NCBI RefSeq assembly: GCF_014904705.1
Contig: NZ_JACZCQ010000006.1
Coordinates: 558,001-622,000, forward strand
Reading direction: 5' to 3'
Source: Nisaea sediminum
Lineage (GTDB): Bacteria; Pseudomonadota; Alphaproteobacteria; Thalassobaculales; Thalassobaculaceae
DNA: 64,000 nt
In this document: positions 11,093 to 19,052 of the stretch, one piece after another
Numbering within the stretch: position 1 is the stretch's first letter
Layout: each line of letters starts with the position of its first letter
Program-made: the position numbers and the translations under genes
The notes under the pieces: model-generated
What the model was told of the DNA's origin: nothing
What the model saw: the letters and a program-made list of their open reading frames with translations, nothing else
The model's database searches: none

Positions 11093-12525
11093 GCAATAGC
11101 CCTTTCATGATCGGGGTTGCGCGGCGAGAACCCGGGAACGCCGCCCCATTCGCTGGTGACCACGGTTCCGGACAGGGAGTTGGCATGGCCGGCATCGATG
11201 CGGACATCGACGATAGTGCCGACGAGCCGCTCCGAGCCTGTGAAATGCACCGACTGCATATAGGGGCCGCGCCCGATCAGCTGACCGTCCTTGTGGCCGG
11301 TACGCTCGACCAGCACCGGCTGCACCGTACCGGCGGACGCGGCGTTGTAGGCAAGCTGCTGCGCGTTCAGAAGCTGCTGCAATGTTTCCAGTCTGTCCGA
11401 TTTCACCGCCTCGTCGACCTGCATGTCCGTGCCCGCGGCCGGAGTGCCGGGCCGGGGGCTGTATTTGAACGAATAGGCCTGAGCGTAGCCGATATCCGTG
11501 ACAAGTTTGAGCGTCTCGGCGAAATCCGCGTCGCTTTCCCCCGGATGCCCGACGATGAAGTCGGAAGAGAGGGCGAGGTCCGGACGCGCCTCGCGCAGCC
11601 GCTCGACGACACGGCGGTAGGCCGCCGCGTCGTGCTTGCGGTTCATGGCTCGCAAAATGCGGTCCGAACCGGACTGCACCGGGAGATGCAGATAGGGCAT
11701 CAGCTGCGGCACGTCGCGATGCGCGGCGATCAGCTCCTCGTCGACATCGTTCGGATGCGAGGTCGTGTAGCGGATCCGCTCCAGCCCGTCGATCTCCGCC
11801 AGCGCACGGATCAGCCGCCCGAGGCCCCATTCCCCGCCGCCGGCTTCGCCGTGATAGGCGTTCACGTTCTGCCCGAGCAGGGTGAGCTCCGAGGTACCGG
11901 ACGCGACCAGCCGGCGCGCTTCCGCCAGCACCTGTTCGGCAGGACGCGAGAATTCGGCGCCGCGGGTATAGGGCACGACACAGAAGCTGCAGAACTTGTC
12001 GCACCCTTCCTGGATCGACAGGAATGCCGCCGCGCTGCTCGCGTGGCGCTCTTCCGGCAGGAAATCGAACTTGCTCTCGACCGGGAAGTCGGTGTCCACC
12101 ACGCCGGCACCGCGGGTGCCGCGTCCGCCGGAAGCGGCTTGCCGCTCGCCAGCCTTGCGCTCGGCTTCGCGCACCAGTTCCGGAAGCCGGTGGTAGGTCT
12201 GCGGACCGAACACGAGATCCACGAAGGGCGCGCGGCGCACGATCTCCTCGCCCTCCGCCTGGGCGACACAGCCCGCGACCGCGATCAGCAGCGGCCTGCC
12301 CTCGGCGGCGCGCGCTTCCTTCTCAAGTCGGATCCGTCCGAGCTCGGAAAAGACCTTCTCCGTCGCTTTTTCGCGGATATGGCAGGTGTTGAGGATCACC
12401 ATGTCCACGTCTTCCGGCGTTGCCACCGGATCGTATCCGAGGGAAACGAGGCTGTCCGTCATACGCTCGCTGTCGTAGACGTTCATCTGGCAGCCATAGG
12501 TCTTGATGAAGAGTTTCTTGCTCAC
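11089..12525 (-). CDS. miaB: tRNA-2-methylthio-N6-isopentenyladenosine synthase MiaB
   Basis: Radical-SAM methylthiotransferase that converts i6A37 to ms2i6A37 in tRNA. 478 residues. The N-terminal domain has the three auxiliary-cluster cysteines ([17 protein letters not shown] and AGCVAQAEG). The radical-SAM domain carries [15 protein letters not shown] (CX3CX2C), and a C-terminal TRAM domain contains [18 protein letters not shown] roughly 25-residue variable linker ([18 protein letters not shown]) separates the first two. First gene of the miaB-phoH-ybeY-corC-lnt operon; about 200 bases separate it from olsA. Confidence 0.97.
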   Translation of the reverse strand: MSKKLFIKTYGCQMNVYDSERMTDSLVSLGYDPVATPEDVDMVILNTCHIREKATEKVFSELGRIRLEKEARAAEGRPLLIAVAGCVAQAEGEEIVRRAPFVDLVFGPQTYHRLPELVREAERKAGERQAASGGRGTRGAGVVDTDFPVESKFDFLPEERHASSAAAFLSIQEGCDKFCSFCVVPYTRGAEFSRPAEQVLAEARRLVASGTSELTLLGQNVNAYHGEAGGGEWGLGRLIRALAEIDGLERIRYTTSHPNDVDEELIAAHRDVPQLMPYLHLPVQSGSDRILRAMNRKHDAAAYRRVVERLREARPDLALSSDFIVGHPGESDADFAETLKLVTDIGYAQAYSFKYSPRPGTPAAGTDMQVDEAVKSDRLETLQQLLNAQQLAYNAASAGTVQPVLVERTGHKDGQLIGRGPYMQSVHFTGSERLVGTIVDVRIDAGHANSLSGTVVTSEWGGVPGFSPRNPDHERAIA

Positions 12526-12558
12526 GCGCGCTCAGCCTTACCGTCGCTCGAAGGGTCG

Positions 12559-12605
12559 AATTTCAGGAGATCGGCGGCACAAATACGCCGAGTGAAACTG
12601 AAATT
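12559..12605. repeat. Nested inverted repeat upstream of miaB
   Basis: Outer arms AATTTCAG (12559-12566) and CTGAAATT (12598-12605) are perfect 8-base complements; inside them CGGCG and CGCCG can pair. It lies 34-80 bases upstream of the miaB start, in the 206-base gap to olsA, which otherwise shows no gene. It could be an operator, a leader hairpin, or the 3' end of the olsBA transcript; no T-run follows in either direction. Confidence 0.45.
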
Positions 12606-12731
12606 CCAGCGTGCGTTTGCTTCCATCAGGAGAATGCTAACACCGGGCCACCCACAGTCAAGCGACAGTACCGCGCGCAAACCGGGATTCCGCGGCGGGA
12701 ACCGCGAAGCGAGGCGCGATCAGCGAATTTC

Positions 12732-13625
12732 CTAGACGCGTCCCGAAAGCGCGCGCGAAACACCGCGCGAGACGACCTGCTCGCAGTGTGCCGCAAGCGC
12801 CTTGCGGTTCGCGAAAACTGCCGGGTCGACCGGCTCGTGGAACTCGACCTCGACGTCGACCCGGCCGAGCGCCAGCGCTTCCAGCAGGTGCGGCACGAGA
12901 TCCATGTCCCCGTACCAGGCATAGAACGGACGGAGTCCGCGGCCCATCGGCATGCCGTTCAGCCGTGTGTAGGTGATCGAGACCGGCTGTACCTTGAGCT
13001 CACCGGCCGGATCGCGCGCCTCGGCGGCGGCGAACATGGAGCTCTTGAATGGCAGCGTGCGGTTGCCGTCGTTGCTGGTGCCCTCGGGAAACAGCACCAG
13101 GCGGTCCCCGCCGGCGAGCCGGTCGGCGATGGCATTGGCATGGTGCTTCGAACGGCCCCGGCGGCGCTCGACGAACACCGTGCGCTGCAGAATCGCCAGC
13201 AGGCCGAAGCCGGGCCAGCTCTTCACCTCGCTCTTGGCGATGAAGCTCGCCCGGAGCAGGCTTCCCAGAATGACAATGTCGAAATAGGAGGCGTGGTTGC
13301 TGGCGTAGAGCACCGGCCCCTTGGCCAACGGGCGACCCCGCACCTTCACCCTGAAGCCGAGCAGGCGGGCGCAAAGCCCGTGATAGAAGACCGGCAGCGC
13401 CGAGGACATCGGCGAGCGGAATGCCAGCAGGAGCATCTGCAGCGGCAGAAGCGTGCAGGTCAGCGCACCGTAGAGCGCGATCCGGCGCCAGACCAGGGTG
13501 CGCGACGGCGCGACCATGCCCGCCGCTTCGACGGGCTCGAGGTTGCGCTCCCACGATCCCAGGAGACCGGGATCACCGAGGATGTCCTCCTCGTTCAGCT
13601 CCTCAAGCGCTCCGGCGATGCTCAT
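12732..13625 (-). CDS. olsA: Lyso-ornithine lipid O-acyltransferase (1-acylglycerol-phosphate acyltransferase family)
   Basis: Second step of ornithine-lipid synthesis: acylates the 3-hydroxyl of lyso-ornithine lipid. 297 residues from the ATG at 13623-13625. It has a hydrophobic segment (LYGALTCTLLPLQMLLLAF), the acyltransferase HX4D motif NHASYFD, and the FPEGTSND motif. By sequence alone it could be PlsC, but it overlaps olsB by four bases (ATGA), and the pair olsB-olsA is diagnostic for the ornithine-lipid pathway. Expression should follow that of olsB, downstream of the Pho-box-like array at 14660-14699. Confidence 0.85.
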   Translation of the reverse strand: MSIAGALEELNEEDILGDPGLLGSWERNLEPVEAAGMVAPSRTLVWRRIALYGALTCTLLPLQMLLLAFRSPMSSALPVFYHGLCARLLGFRVKVRGRPLAKGPVLYASNHASYFDIVILGSLLRASFIAKSEVKSWPGFGLLAILQRTVFVERRRGRSKHHANAIADRLAGGDRLVLFPEGTSNDGNRTLPFKSSMFAAAEARDPAGELKVQPVSITYTRLNGMPMGRGLRPFYAWYGDMDLVPHLLEALALGRVDVEVEFHEPVDPAVFANRKALAAHCEQVVSRGVSRALSGRV

Positions 13626-14503
13626 TGGATCGAGATCCCGCGCGCTTCGCGTTCGTAGTGCTTGTAGTATTTGTCGGAGACGCTGCTGGTCTCGACGATC
13701 ACGCAGACATCCGTGGTATTGAACTGATGATCGATCACCGCGCCGTGCCCGACATAGCCGCCGAGCCGGAGATAACCCTTGATCAGCGGCGGCAGCGTGG
13801 CCGCGGTGCGGCGCGGATCGATCTCTTCCGCCACCATGCGGTTCATTTCGACATAGCGTTCCGGCAGCGCCGTCGCCCGGATCCGCTCCGGCGCCAGATG
13901 CTGGTGATGGAGATAGGCGAGCTGCGTCCGCAGCGCCTCGGCATCGTTGCCCGGCAGGCTGGCGCAACCGAACATCAGCGAGATGTCGTTCTGGAACACG
14001 TAGGCCGCGATGCCCTTCCAGAGCAGCTGCATGGTCGGACGGGTTCGGTAGCCGCTCGCGGTGCAGGAGCGGCCAAGCTCAAGGATCTCGCCCGGCTGGG
14101 CCTCCAGCCTGGAGATGTCGAATTCATCGGCGGTGTAGAACCCGCCGGCGGTCTCGGCGGCAGAGCGACGGATCAGGCGGTAGGTGCCGACCACCGCTTC
14201 CGGGCCGTTTCCAAGGCTGTGATCGAGCACGAGAAGATGGTCGGCCACATCGTCGAAAGAATCCTCGTCGAGGCGGCTGGCGCTGGCGGCAGCCGACGGG
14301 ATCGCGCCCATCTCCTCATAGAACACCCGGTAACGCAGCTGCTTCGCTGCGAGAATGTCCTCTTCCCCCGAAGCGAGCTTTACTTCCAGGGAGCCGGAGA
14401 GCAGCGGCTGATCGCCAAGCCGGTCCGAACCGGCGATGGAGACCGGGCTGGTTTCGGAGAGCGTCGTGCGCGTCGGAATCGAGAATCCCATGATCAGTCG
14501 CAT
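13622..14503 (-). CDS. olsB: L-ornithine N-alpha-acyltransferase OlsB
   Basis: First step of ornithine-lipid synthesis: transfers 3-hydroxyacyl from acyl-ACP to ornithine. 293 residues from 14503, or 289 from the ATG at 14491. GNAT-type fold: the core begins VKLASGEEDILAAKQLRYRVFYEEMGA and continues through VVGTYRLIRR, EILELGRSCTASGYRTRPTMQLLWKGIAAYV and MFGCASLPG, the pattern of the OlsB/hemolysin-like family. Stop overlaps the olsA start. The upstream gap of about 270 bases holds no gene but contains the Pho-box-like array, which fits the known induction of ols genes by phosphate limitation in rhizobia. Confidence 0.88.
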   Translation of the reverse strand: MRLIMGFSIPTRTTLSETSPVSIAGSDRLGDQPLLSGSLEVKLASGEEDILAAKQLRYRVFYEEMGAIPSAAASASRLDEDSFDDVADHLLVLDHSLGNGPEAVVGTYRLIRRSAAETAGGFYTADEFDISRLEAQPGEILELGRSCTASGYRTRPTMQLLWKGIAAYVFQNDISLMFGCASLPGNDAEALRTQLAYLHHQHLAPERIRATALPERYVEMNRMVAEEIDPRRTAATLPPLIKGYLRLGGYVGHGAVIDHQFNTTDVCVIVETSSVSDKYYKHYEREARGISIQ

Positions 14504-14659
14504 CCCTATCTTCGGGGCCGCAGGTCACCGGAACCGAGGATGCCGCCGCGGCCGCAAATCCATGGCTCCGATATGGGTACGCGTTGCGCCGCCGCCAGAA
14601 AAATCGCCCGGACGGCGTGGCGGATGGATCCGGAAGAGCCTATCCGATGCTCGCTTATA

Positions 14660-14699
14660 CCGACAGACCGATGACAGTTTTCACACATTCGCATGACAG
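14660..14699 (-). promoter_or_regulatory. Tandem Pho-box-like array upstream of olsBA (putative PhoB site)
   Basis: Read on the minus strand, four 7-mers at exact 11-base spacing: CTGTCAT, ATGTGTG, CTGTCAT and CTGTCGG, separated by 4-base spacers (GCGA, AAAA, CGGT). The last two form an almost canonical 18-base PhoB box. The direction faces olsB, whose start is about 157 bases downstream. TATAAG follows the last repeat directly, but the true -10 is not certain. No other match this good was noticed in the window. Confidence 0.75.
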
Positions 14700-14772
14700 T
14701 CTGGTTGCAGCGGAAATCCGCTAAAAACCGGTATCTTCGCCTGATCCGTCGCGCCCGCGCCGGCCGCGATCG

Positions 14773-15249
14773 TCAATCGTCGAAGATTAGCTGCATCATT
14801 ATGGCATCGGCGTGGCTGCCATTGCCCGATTTGTAATAGTTCGGACGGCGGTCGAACGCCGTCATTCCGAGGGCCTCGTAAAGCCGGATCGCCGGCAGAT
14901 TGCCGTCCTGAACCTCGAGAAGCAACCTCTCCGCTCCCGCGTTGCGGGCCTTGTGCATGGCATGCAGCATGAGCAGCCGCCCGAAGCCATGGCGGCGCTG
15001 CTCCGGGGCAACGGCGACAGTCAGGATCTCGGCAAAGTCGCCCAGGCTGCGAAACAGAACGAATCCCGCGAACCGGGGCTGGCCTTCGATATCGAGGATC
15101 GCCGCGCCGGCCGTTCCCGGCACCGCGAGGAGCTCCTCCAGCGCAGCGCGCGACCAAGGCCTCTCGAAGAGCGCGCCGTGCAACCGGGCGGCCTCTGCAA
15201 GATGCGCCGTCAGGCTCTCGTCCAGCACGAACCGTCCGCCTGTCATCAT
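14773..15249 (-). CDS. rimI: Ribosomal-protein-alanine N-acetyltransferase RimI
   Basis: GNAT acetyltransferase; in E. coli it acetylates the N-terminal alanine of ribosomal protein S18. 158 residues with the acetyl-CoA loop VAPEQRRHGFGRLLM (Q/RxxGxG/A type), LLLEVQDGNLPAIRLYEALGM and RRPNYYKSG near the end. It overlaps tsaB by four bases (ATGA), the common tsaB-rimI pairing. The 269 bases between its stop and olsB hold the Pho-box-like array and a short IR (AGCGGA/TCCGCT) without a T-run. Confidence 0.9.
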   Translation of the reverse strand: MMTGGRFVLDESLTAHLAEAARLHGALFERPWSRAALEELLAVPGTAGAAILDIEGQPRFAGFVLFRSLGDFAEILTVAVAPEQRRHGFGRLLMLHAMHKARNAGAERLLLEVQDGNLPAIRLYEALGMTAFDRRPNYYKSGNGSHADAIMMQLIFDD

Positions 15250-15935
15250 GACGATGCCGGATGCGTGACGTCGGGCGCCCTGAGATAGAGAGGCGCGGCC
15301 TGGCTCTCGGTGCCCGCTTCGAGAAGGGCGAGACCGAGCGCGGAAACGTCGTCCGCATCCGGCACTGTGGCCGGGCTGCGGATACAGGCAGACCCGAGCA
15401 ACGCGGCGACCTTGTCCGCGGCGTCGCCCGCCAGCAGCAACGGTGCGGAGACGGCAAGCCTCGCGAGCCGCTCCGCGATGGCGTCAGCCGGGAGAGCTGC
15501 GGGCGCGCCTTCCGGCGTTCCGTCCGCCTTGAATATCTGCAGGAAGAGGTCGGCGCGCCGACTCTCCAGAACAACGGCGAGCGCATTCGAGGCATCGCCG
15601 CATGCCGCGCGCGCCGCGCGTGCGACCGCGGCGAATCCGGTAACCCCGACGACCGGAATGCCGAGCGCCTGGCCCAGCCCCTTGGCAAAGGCGAGGCCGA
15701 TCCTGAGGCCGGTAAAGGAGCCCGGACCGCGGCTGACCGCAATCGCGTCCAGGGCCTCGAAACCGAGTCCGGCTTCCCGCATGATCTCTTCGGTCATCGG
15801 GGCGAGACGCTCGGATTGTCCTCTGGTCATGTCCTCGCGGCGCACCGCGCGCACATCCGCGCCGACGCGCAGAGCAACGGAGCAGGCGCCGGTGCTGCTG
15901 TCGATGCCGAGAATTGTGCGAGGCTGGTGCGCCAT
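15246..15935 (-). CDS. tsaB: tRNA threonylcarbamoyladenosine biosynthesis protein TsaB
   Basis: Non-catalytic ASKHA-fold partner of TsaD in t6A37 synthesis on ANN-decoding tRNAs. 229 residues with the N-terminal phosphate-binding-like loop ILGIDSSTGACSVAL and the TsaB signature SRGPGSFTGLRIGLAFAKGL. Overlaps rimI downstream. Divergent from the polysaccharide deacetylase gene, with about 120 bases between the two starts that should hold promoters for both. Confidence 0.94.
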   Translation of the reverse strand: MAHQPRTILGIDSSTGACSVALRVGADVRAVRREDMTRGQSERLAPMTEEIMREAGLGFEALDAIAVSRGPGSFTGLRIGLAFAKGLGQALGIPVVGVTGFAAVARAARAACGDASNALAVVLESRRADLFLQIFKADGTPEGAPAALPADAIAERLARLAVSAPLLLAGDAADKVAALLGSACIRSPATVPDADDVSALGLALLEAGTESQAAPLYLRAPDVTHPASS

Positions 15936-16057
15936 CTTATTTTCCGCCGCGAAATGCGTATGTTAGAGTGACAACGCGGCCCGAAAGTGCAAATTTTCCA
16001 GTCGCATCGCTGCCTGTAAACCACGTTGGCGGACGACAGCAAAGGAATATAGTGTCT

Positions 16058-17137
16058 ATGCCGAATCGTACGCACTTTCGCCGCCCGGACCGGAGGAACG
16101 CCCTTCGGCCGGCCTCGGCGCGCAAAGTCACGGCCGCTTTCCTCCTGGCCATCTCCTGCCTCTTCGCCGTCTTTTCCGGCCCGCTTGCGGCACAGGAAAT
16201 TTCGGGTGCGGTGATCACGATGTATCACCGTTTCGGCGAGAACGATTTTCCCTCGACCAGCATCCGTATCGAGCAATTCGAAGAGCATATCGAGGAGCTA
16301 AAGAAGGAGCGGTATCACGTTCTGTCGCTTCCCGAGGTCGTCGAAGCGCTGAAATCGGGGAAACCGCTGGCGGACCGCACCATCGCGATCACCGTCGACG
16401 ACGCATATCTCTCCGTTTATGAGCACGCCTGGCCGCGCCTGAAGGAGGCCGGCATTCCCTTCACCCTGTTCGTCGCCACCGGCGCGATCGACCGTCAGGT
16501 GAAAGGTTATATGAGCTGGGATCAGATCCGGGAGCTGCGCGACGGCGGCGTCACGATTGGCAGCCAGACCCGCTCGCATCCGCATATGACGACGCTGGAC
16601 CGTCTCGCGCTCGACCGTGAGCTTGCCGAGTCGAACCAGCGTTTCGTCGACGAGCTCGGCGCTAAGCCCGAACTCTTCGCCTATCCTTACGGCGAATACA
16701 GCCTGATGGTGCGGAAATCCGTTGCCGATGCCGGCTTCACCGCCGCGTTCGGGCAGCATTCCGGCGTCGCCTATACCGGCATGGATCATCTCACCTTGCC
16801 GCGCTTCGCCCTGAACGAGCGGTATGGCGGGATCGACCGGTTCCGGCTGATTGCCAACGCCTTGCCGCTCCCGGTCAGCGACGTGCTGCCGGAGGACACC
16901 TTGCTTGTCGAGAACCCGCCCGCCTTCGGCTTTACGCTGGACGCGTCGATCGGCAGCCCGAACAGTCTGTCCTGCTTTGCCTCGAGCGAAGGCGAGACCC
17001 ATCTCGAATATCTGGAACAGCGCGTCGAAGTACGTCTGAAACAGCCGTTCCCGCCGGGCCGCTCGCGCATCAACTGCACGATGCCCGGACCGGACAACCG
17101 CTGGCGCTGGTTCGGCACGCAGTTCATCGTGCCGTAA
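16058..17137 (+). CDS. Secreted polysaccharide deacetylase family protein
   Basis: 359 residues from the ATG at 16058; a GTG two codons earlier (16052) is better spaced from the AAAGGA at 16041-16046 and is an equally good choice. A basic N-terminus and hydrophobic segment (VTAAFLLAISCLFAVFSGPLAAQ) form a signal peptide or anchor. The NodB-like domain follows: ITVDDAYLS holds the Asp pair and SQTRSHPHMTTL the metal-binding His pair, with FAYPYGEYS after them. The last 120 or so residues (from LPEDTLLVENPPAFGFT) are an additional beta-rich region. Likely removes acetyl groups from a surface or cell-wall glycan; the substrate cannot be read from sequence. Convergent with the Bax-like gene. Confidence 0.87.
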   Translation: MPNRTHFRRPDRRNALRPASARKVTAAFLLAISCLFAVFSGPLAAQEISGAVITMYHRFGENDFPSTSIRIEQFEEHIEELKKERYHVLSLPEVVEALKSGKPLADRTIAITVDDAYLSVYEHAWPRLKEAGIPFTLFVATGAIDRQVKGYMSWDQIRELRDGGVTIGSQTRSHPHMTTLDRLALDRELAESNQRFVDELGAKPELFAYPYGEYSLMVRKSVADAGFTAAFGQHSGVAYTGMDHLTLPRFALNERYGGIDRFRLIANALPLPVSDVLPEDTLLVENPPAFGFTLDASIGSPNSLSCFASSEGETHLEYLEQRVEVRLKQPFPPGRSRINCTMPGPDNRWRWFGTQFIVP

Positions 17138-17155
17138 GGGAGGAGGGGCCGGCGG

Positions 17156-18142
17156 TCAGCCGGCCTGATTGAACGCGGTGACGATATTGCGATTGAGCAA
17201 GGCGTCGTCCAGTTCGTTCAGCCGGTTCTTGTCAATTACCCGGCGCAGGATCTCGACATAACGCTCGCCGATCTCAGCATAGGCGAGCAACCCTCCGGCA
17301 AGCTGCTTGCCGTCCAGCCTCTCGCCGCTTTCGCGCATCGCCTCGCGGCCGATGCGGAACTCCTGGTAACTCGGATGGGTGTTGAGATTATGGATATAGG
17401 AGGAGACCGAACTCAGCAGGGTGTCGTATTTGCGGACAACATGACCCTCGCTGTCGGTGCGCTCTGTCGGGACTATGCCCTTGTCGTCGCTCCAGGCCCG
17501 CTGCCCGAAGAGGGCGTTACCGTGACGGGCGAACCTGGACGAGCCCCAACCGCTCTCGACCGCCGCCTGCGCCAGGGCCAGTGACACCGGAACCACGTCG
17601 ACCCGGCGGTTCAAGGCATCAAGCAGCGGACGGTCGATATCGTCAGAGGACTTCACGCCGTACCGCTCCGCCAGACGGAGAAGCCAGTCTCTTTCGGGCG
17701 GATGCAGGTTGGCGCCGTCGAGCACGCGGTCGCGTAGGCGAATCAGTTTGGCTCGGTCCCGCGAAACGCGTTCGTTCGCGCTCAGGACCAGCGGAAGCAC
17801 TGCGGAGAAGAACAGCTTCTTCTTCCTGCCGACTTCGTCGATAAAGCCGAGATCGCCGGGCAGGCTCGAGACGTAGATCGCCGGAACCGGTTCCGATCCG
17901 CGCCGAACTTCCTTCAGGTCGAATCCGACGGTACCGAATACGAACTCGAGCGCCTGGGTATTGGCGGGTTCGACAACATGCCCCTTCGGCACAGAGGCCG
18001 TCTGGACCGGTCGCTCGGTATGCTCCGGGGGAGCGGTCTCGGGGGGTTCGACTAAAAAGGATATCTGGGTCGCGAGTGCTGCTGCGCCGGCGACGAGCGC
18101 AACCATATGGAATGACGGCATTTTCAGACACTGTTTTGTCAT
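17156..18142 (-). CDS. Bax-like glucosaminidase-domain protein
   Basis: 328 residues from the ATG at 18142. An N-terminal hydrophobic segment (FHMVALVAGAAALATQISFLV) should anchor or export it. It then has a Pro/Thr-rich linker, a region with GFIDEVGRKKKLFFSAVLPLVLSANE typical of Bax proteins, and the glucosaminidase core AQAAVESGWGSSRFARHGNALFGQ, with the likely catalytic Glu in VESGWG. Relatives cleave peptidoglycan glycan strands or belong to the mannosyl-glycoprotein endo-beta-N-acetylglucosaminidase family. Its stop is 18 bases from that of the convergent deacetylase. Confidence 0.83.
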   Translation of the reverse strand: MTKQCLKMPSFHMVALVAGAAALATQISFLVEPPETAPPEHTERPVQTASVPKGHVVEPANTQALEFVFGTVGFDLKEVRRGSEPVPAIYVSSLPGDLGFIDEVGRKKKLFFSAVLPLVLSANERVSRDRAKLIRLRDRVLDGANLHPPERDWLLRLAERYGVKSSDDIDRPLLDALNRRVDVVPVSLALAQAAVESGWGSSRFARHGNALFGQRAWSDDKGIVPTERTDSEGHVVRKYDTLLSSVSSYIHNLNTHPSYQEFRIGREAMRESGERLDGKQLAGGLLAYAEIGERYVEILRRVIDKNRLNELDDALLNRNIVTAFNQAG

Positions 18143-18262
18143 TGAAAAAACCGCTGCCACATTCTGCCGACAACGATCATACCGCTACATATAGATAAAG
18201 GGAATCCCTTGCCACTGCATTTCGCACATAGCTGGTATTCGTCTTATTCTTGATTCGAATAC

Positions 18263-18820
18263 TTACATCGCGGCGGCGCGAACTTCGCGGACTTCCGGGA
18301 TATAGTGACGGAGCATATTCTCGATGCCCATCTTCAGGGTCGCCGTCGAACTCGGGCAGCCGGCGCAGGCACCGCGCATATAGAGCGTCACCACACCCTC
18401 GTCGAAGCTTTCGAAAACGATATCGCCGCCATCCATCGCCACCGCCGGGCGCACGCGCGTATCCAGCAGTTCCTTGATCTGGGAAACGACTTCGCTGTCC
18501 TCGCCGTCGGCACTGTGCCCGGCTTCGGACTCCGCGGTCACGACCGGACGGCCGGCGGTGAAATGCTCCATGATCACGCCGAGCACCGCCGGCTTCATCA
18601 GGTACCATTCCTTGTCGTCGCGCTTGGCCACGGTGATGAAATCGCCGCCGAAGAACACACCCGTCACGCCGTCCACGTCGAACAGCCGTTCCGCCAGGGG
18701 CGACTTTCCGGCCGCTTCCTCTTCCGAACGGAACTCGGCGGTGCCGCTTCCCATCACGTCCTGCCCCGGCAGGAACTTCAGCGTCGCCGGATTCGGCGTT
18801 TCTTCAGTCTGGATGAACAT
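18263..18820 (-). CDS. nfuA: NfuA-type iron-sulfur cluster scaffold/carrier
   Basis: Delivers [4Fe-4S] clusters to client enzymes such as MiaB, LipA and aconitase. 185 residues from the ATG at 18818-18820, which has GGAGAG upstream and gives the usual MFIQTEETPNPATLKFLPG start. An N-terminal Nfu_N domain is followed by the NifU C-domain with RPAVAMDGGDIVFESF and the CXXC in MRGACAGCPSSTATLK. The frame stays open for 32 more codons upstream, but these do not look like Nfu. Divergent from the cyclase gene across a 232-base gap that contains ACTATATAGAG, a possible -10 region on either strand. Confidence 0.94.
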   Translation of the reverse strand: MFIQTEETPNPATLKFLPGQDVMGSGTAEFRSEEEAAGKSPLAERLFDVDGVTGVFFGGDFITVAKRDDKEWYLMKPAVLGVIMEHFTAGRPVVTAESEAGHSADGEDSEVVSQIKELLDTRVRPAVAMDGGDIVFESFDEGVVTLYMRGACAGCPSSTATLKMGIENMLRHYIPEVREVRAAAM

Positions 18821-19052
18821 CCCATTCTCTCCTTGAGGGACCCCCGGCCCGGCCGGCGCCTTCTTGAGCTGTGCGCCGGTCCTGACGGGGCCCGCGACTT
18901 GCAATTCGTCGGGCACTAAATTGGTACTATATAGAGTGACCCTGGGGAAAGCGAATTCAAGCCCACTTTTTGCGATGAGCGCGCTGCCTTATCATTGAAT
19001 TGCCGTCACGGCGCAAGGAAAGACAGTCTTTCCAGAACGGAGCCCGGATCCT

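Noticed and set aside
14706-14725. Terminator after rimI
   Set aside because: AGCGGA/TCCGCT forms a short stem, but the A run follows on the plus strand; on the minus strand the T run precedes the stem, the wrong order.
18235-18262. Terminator after nfuA
   Set aside because: GTATTCG/CGAATAC pair over 7 bases right after the stop codon, but the loop is 14 bases and no T run follows on the minus strand.
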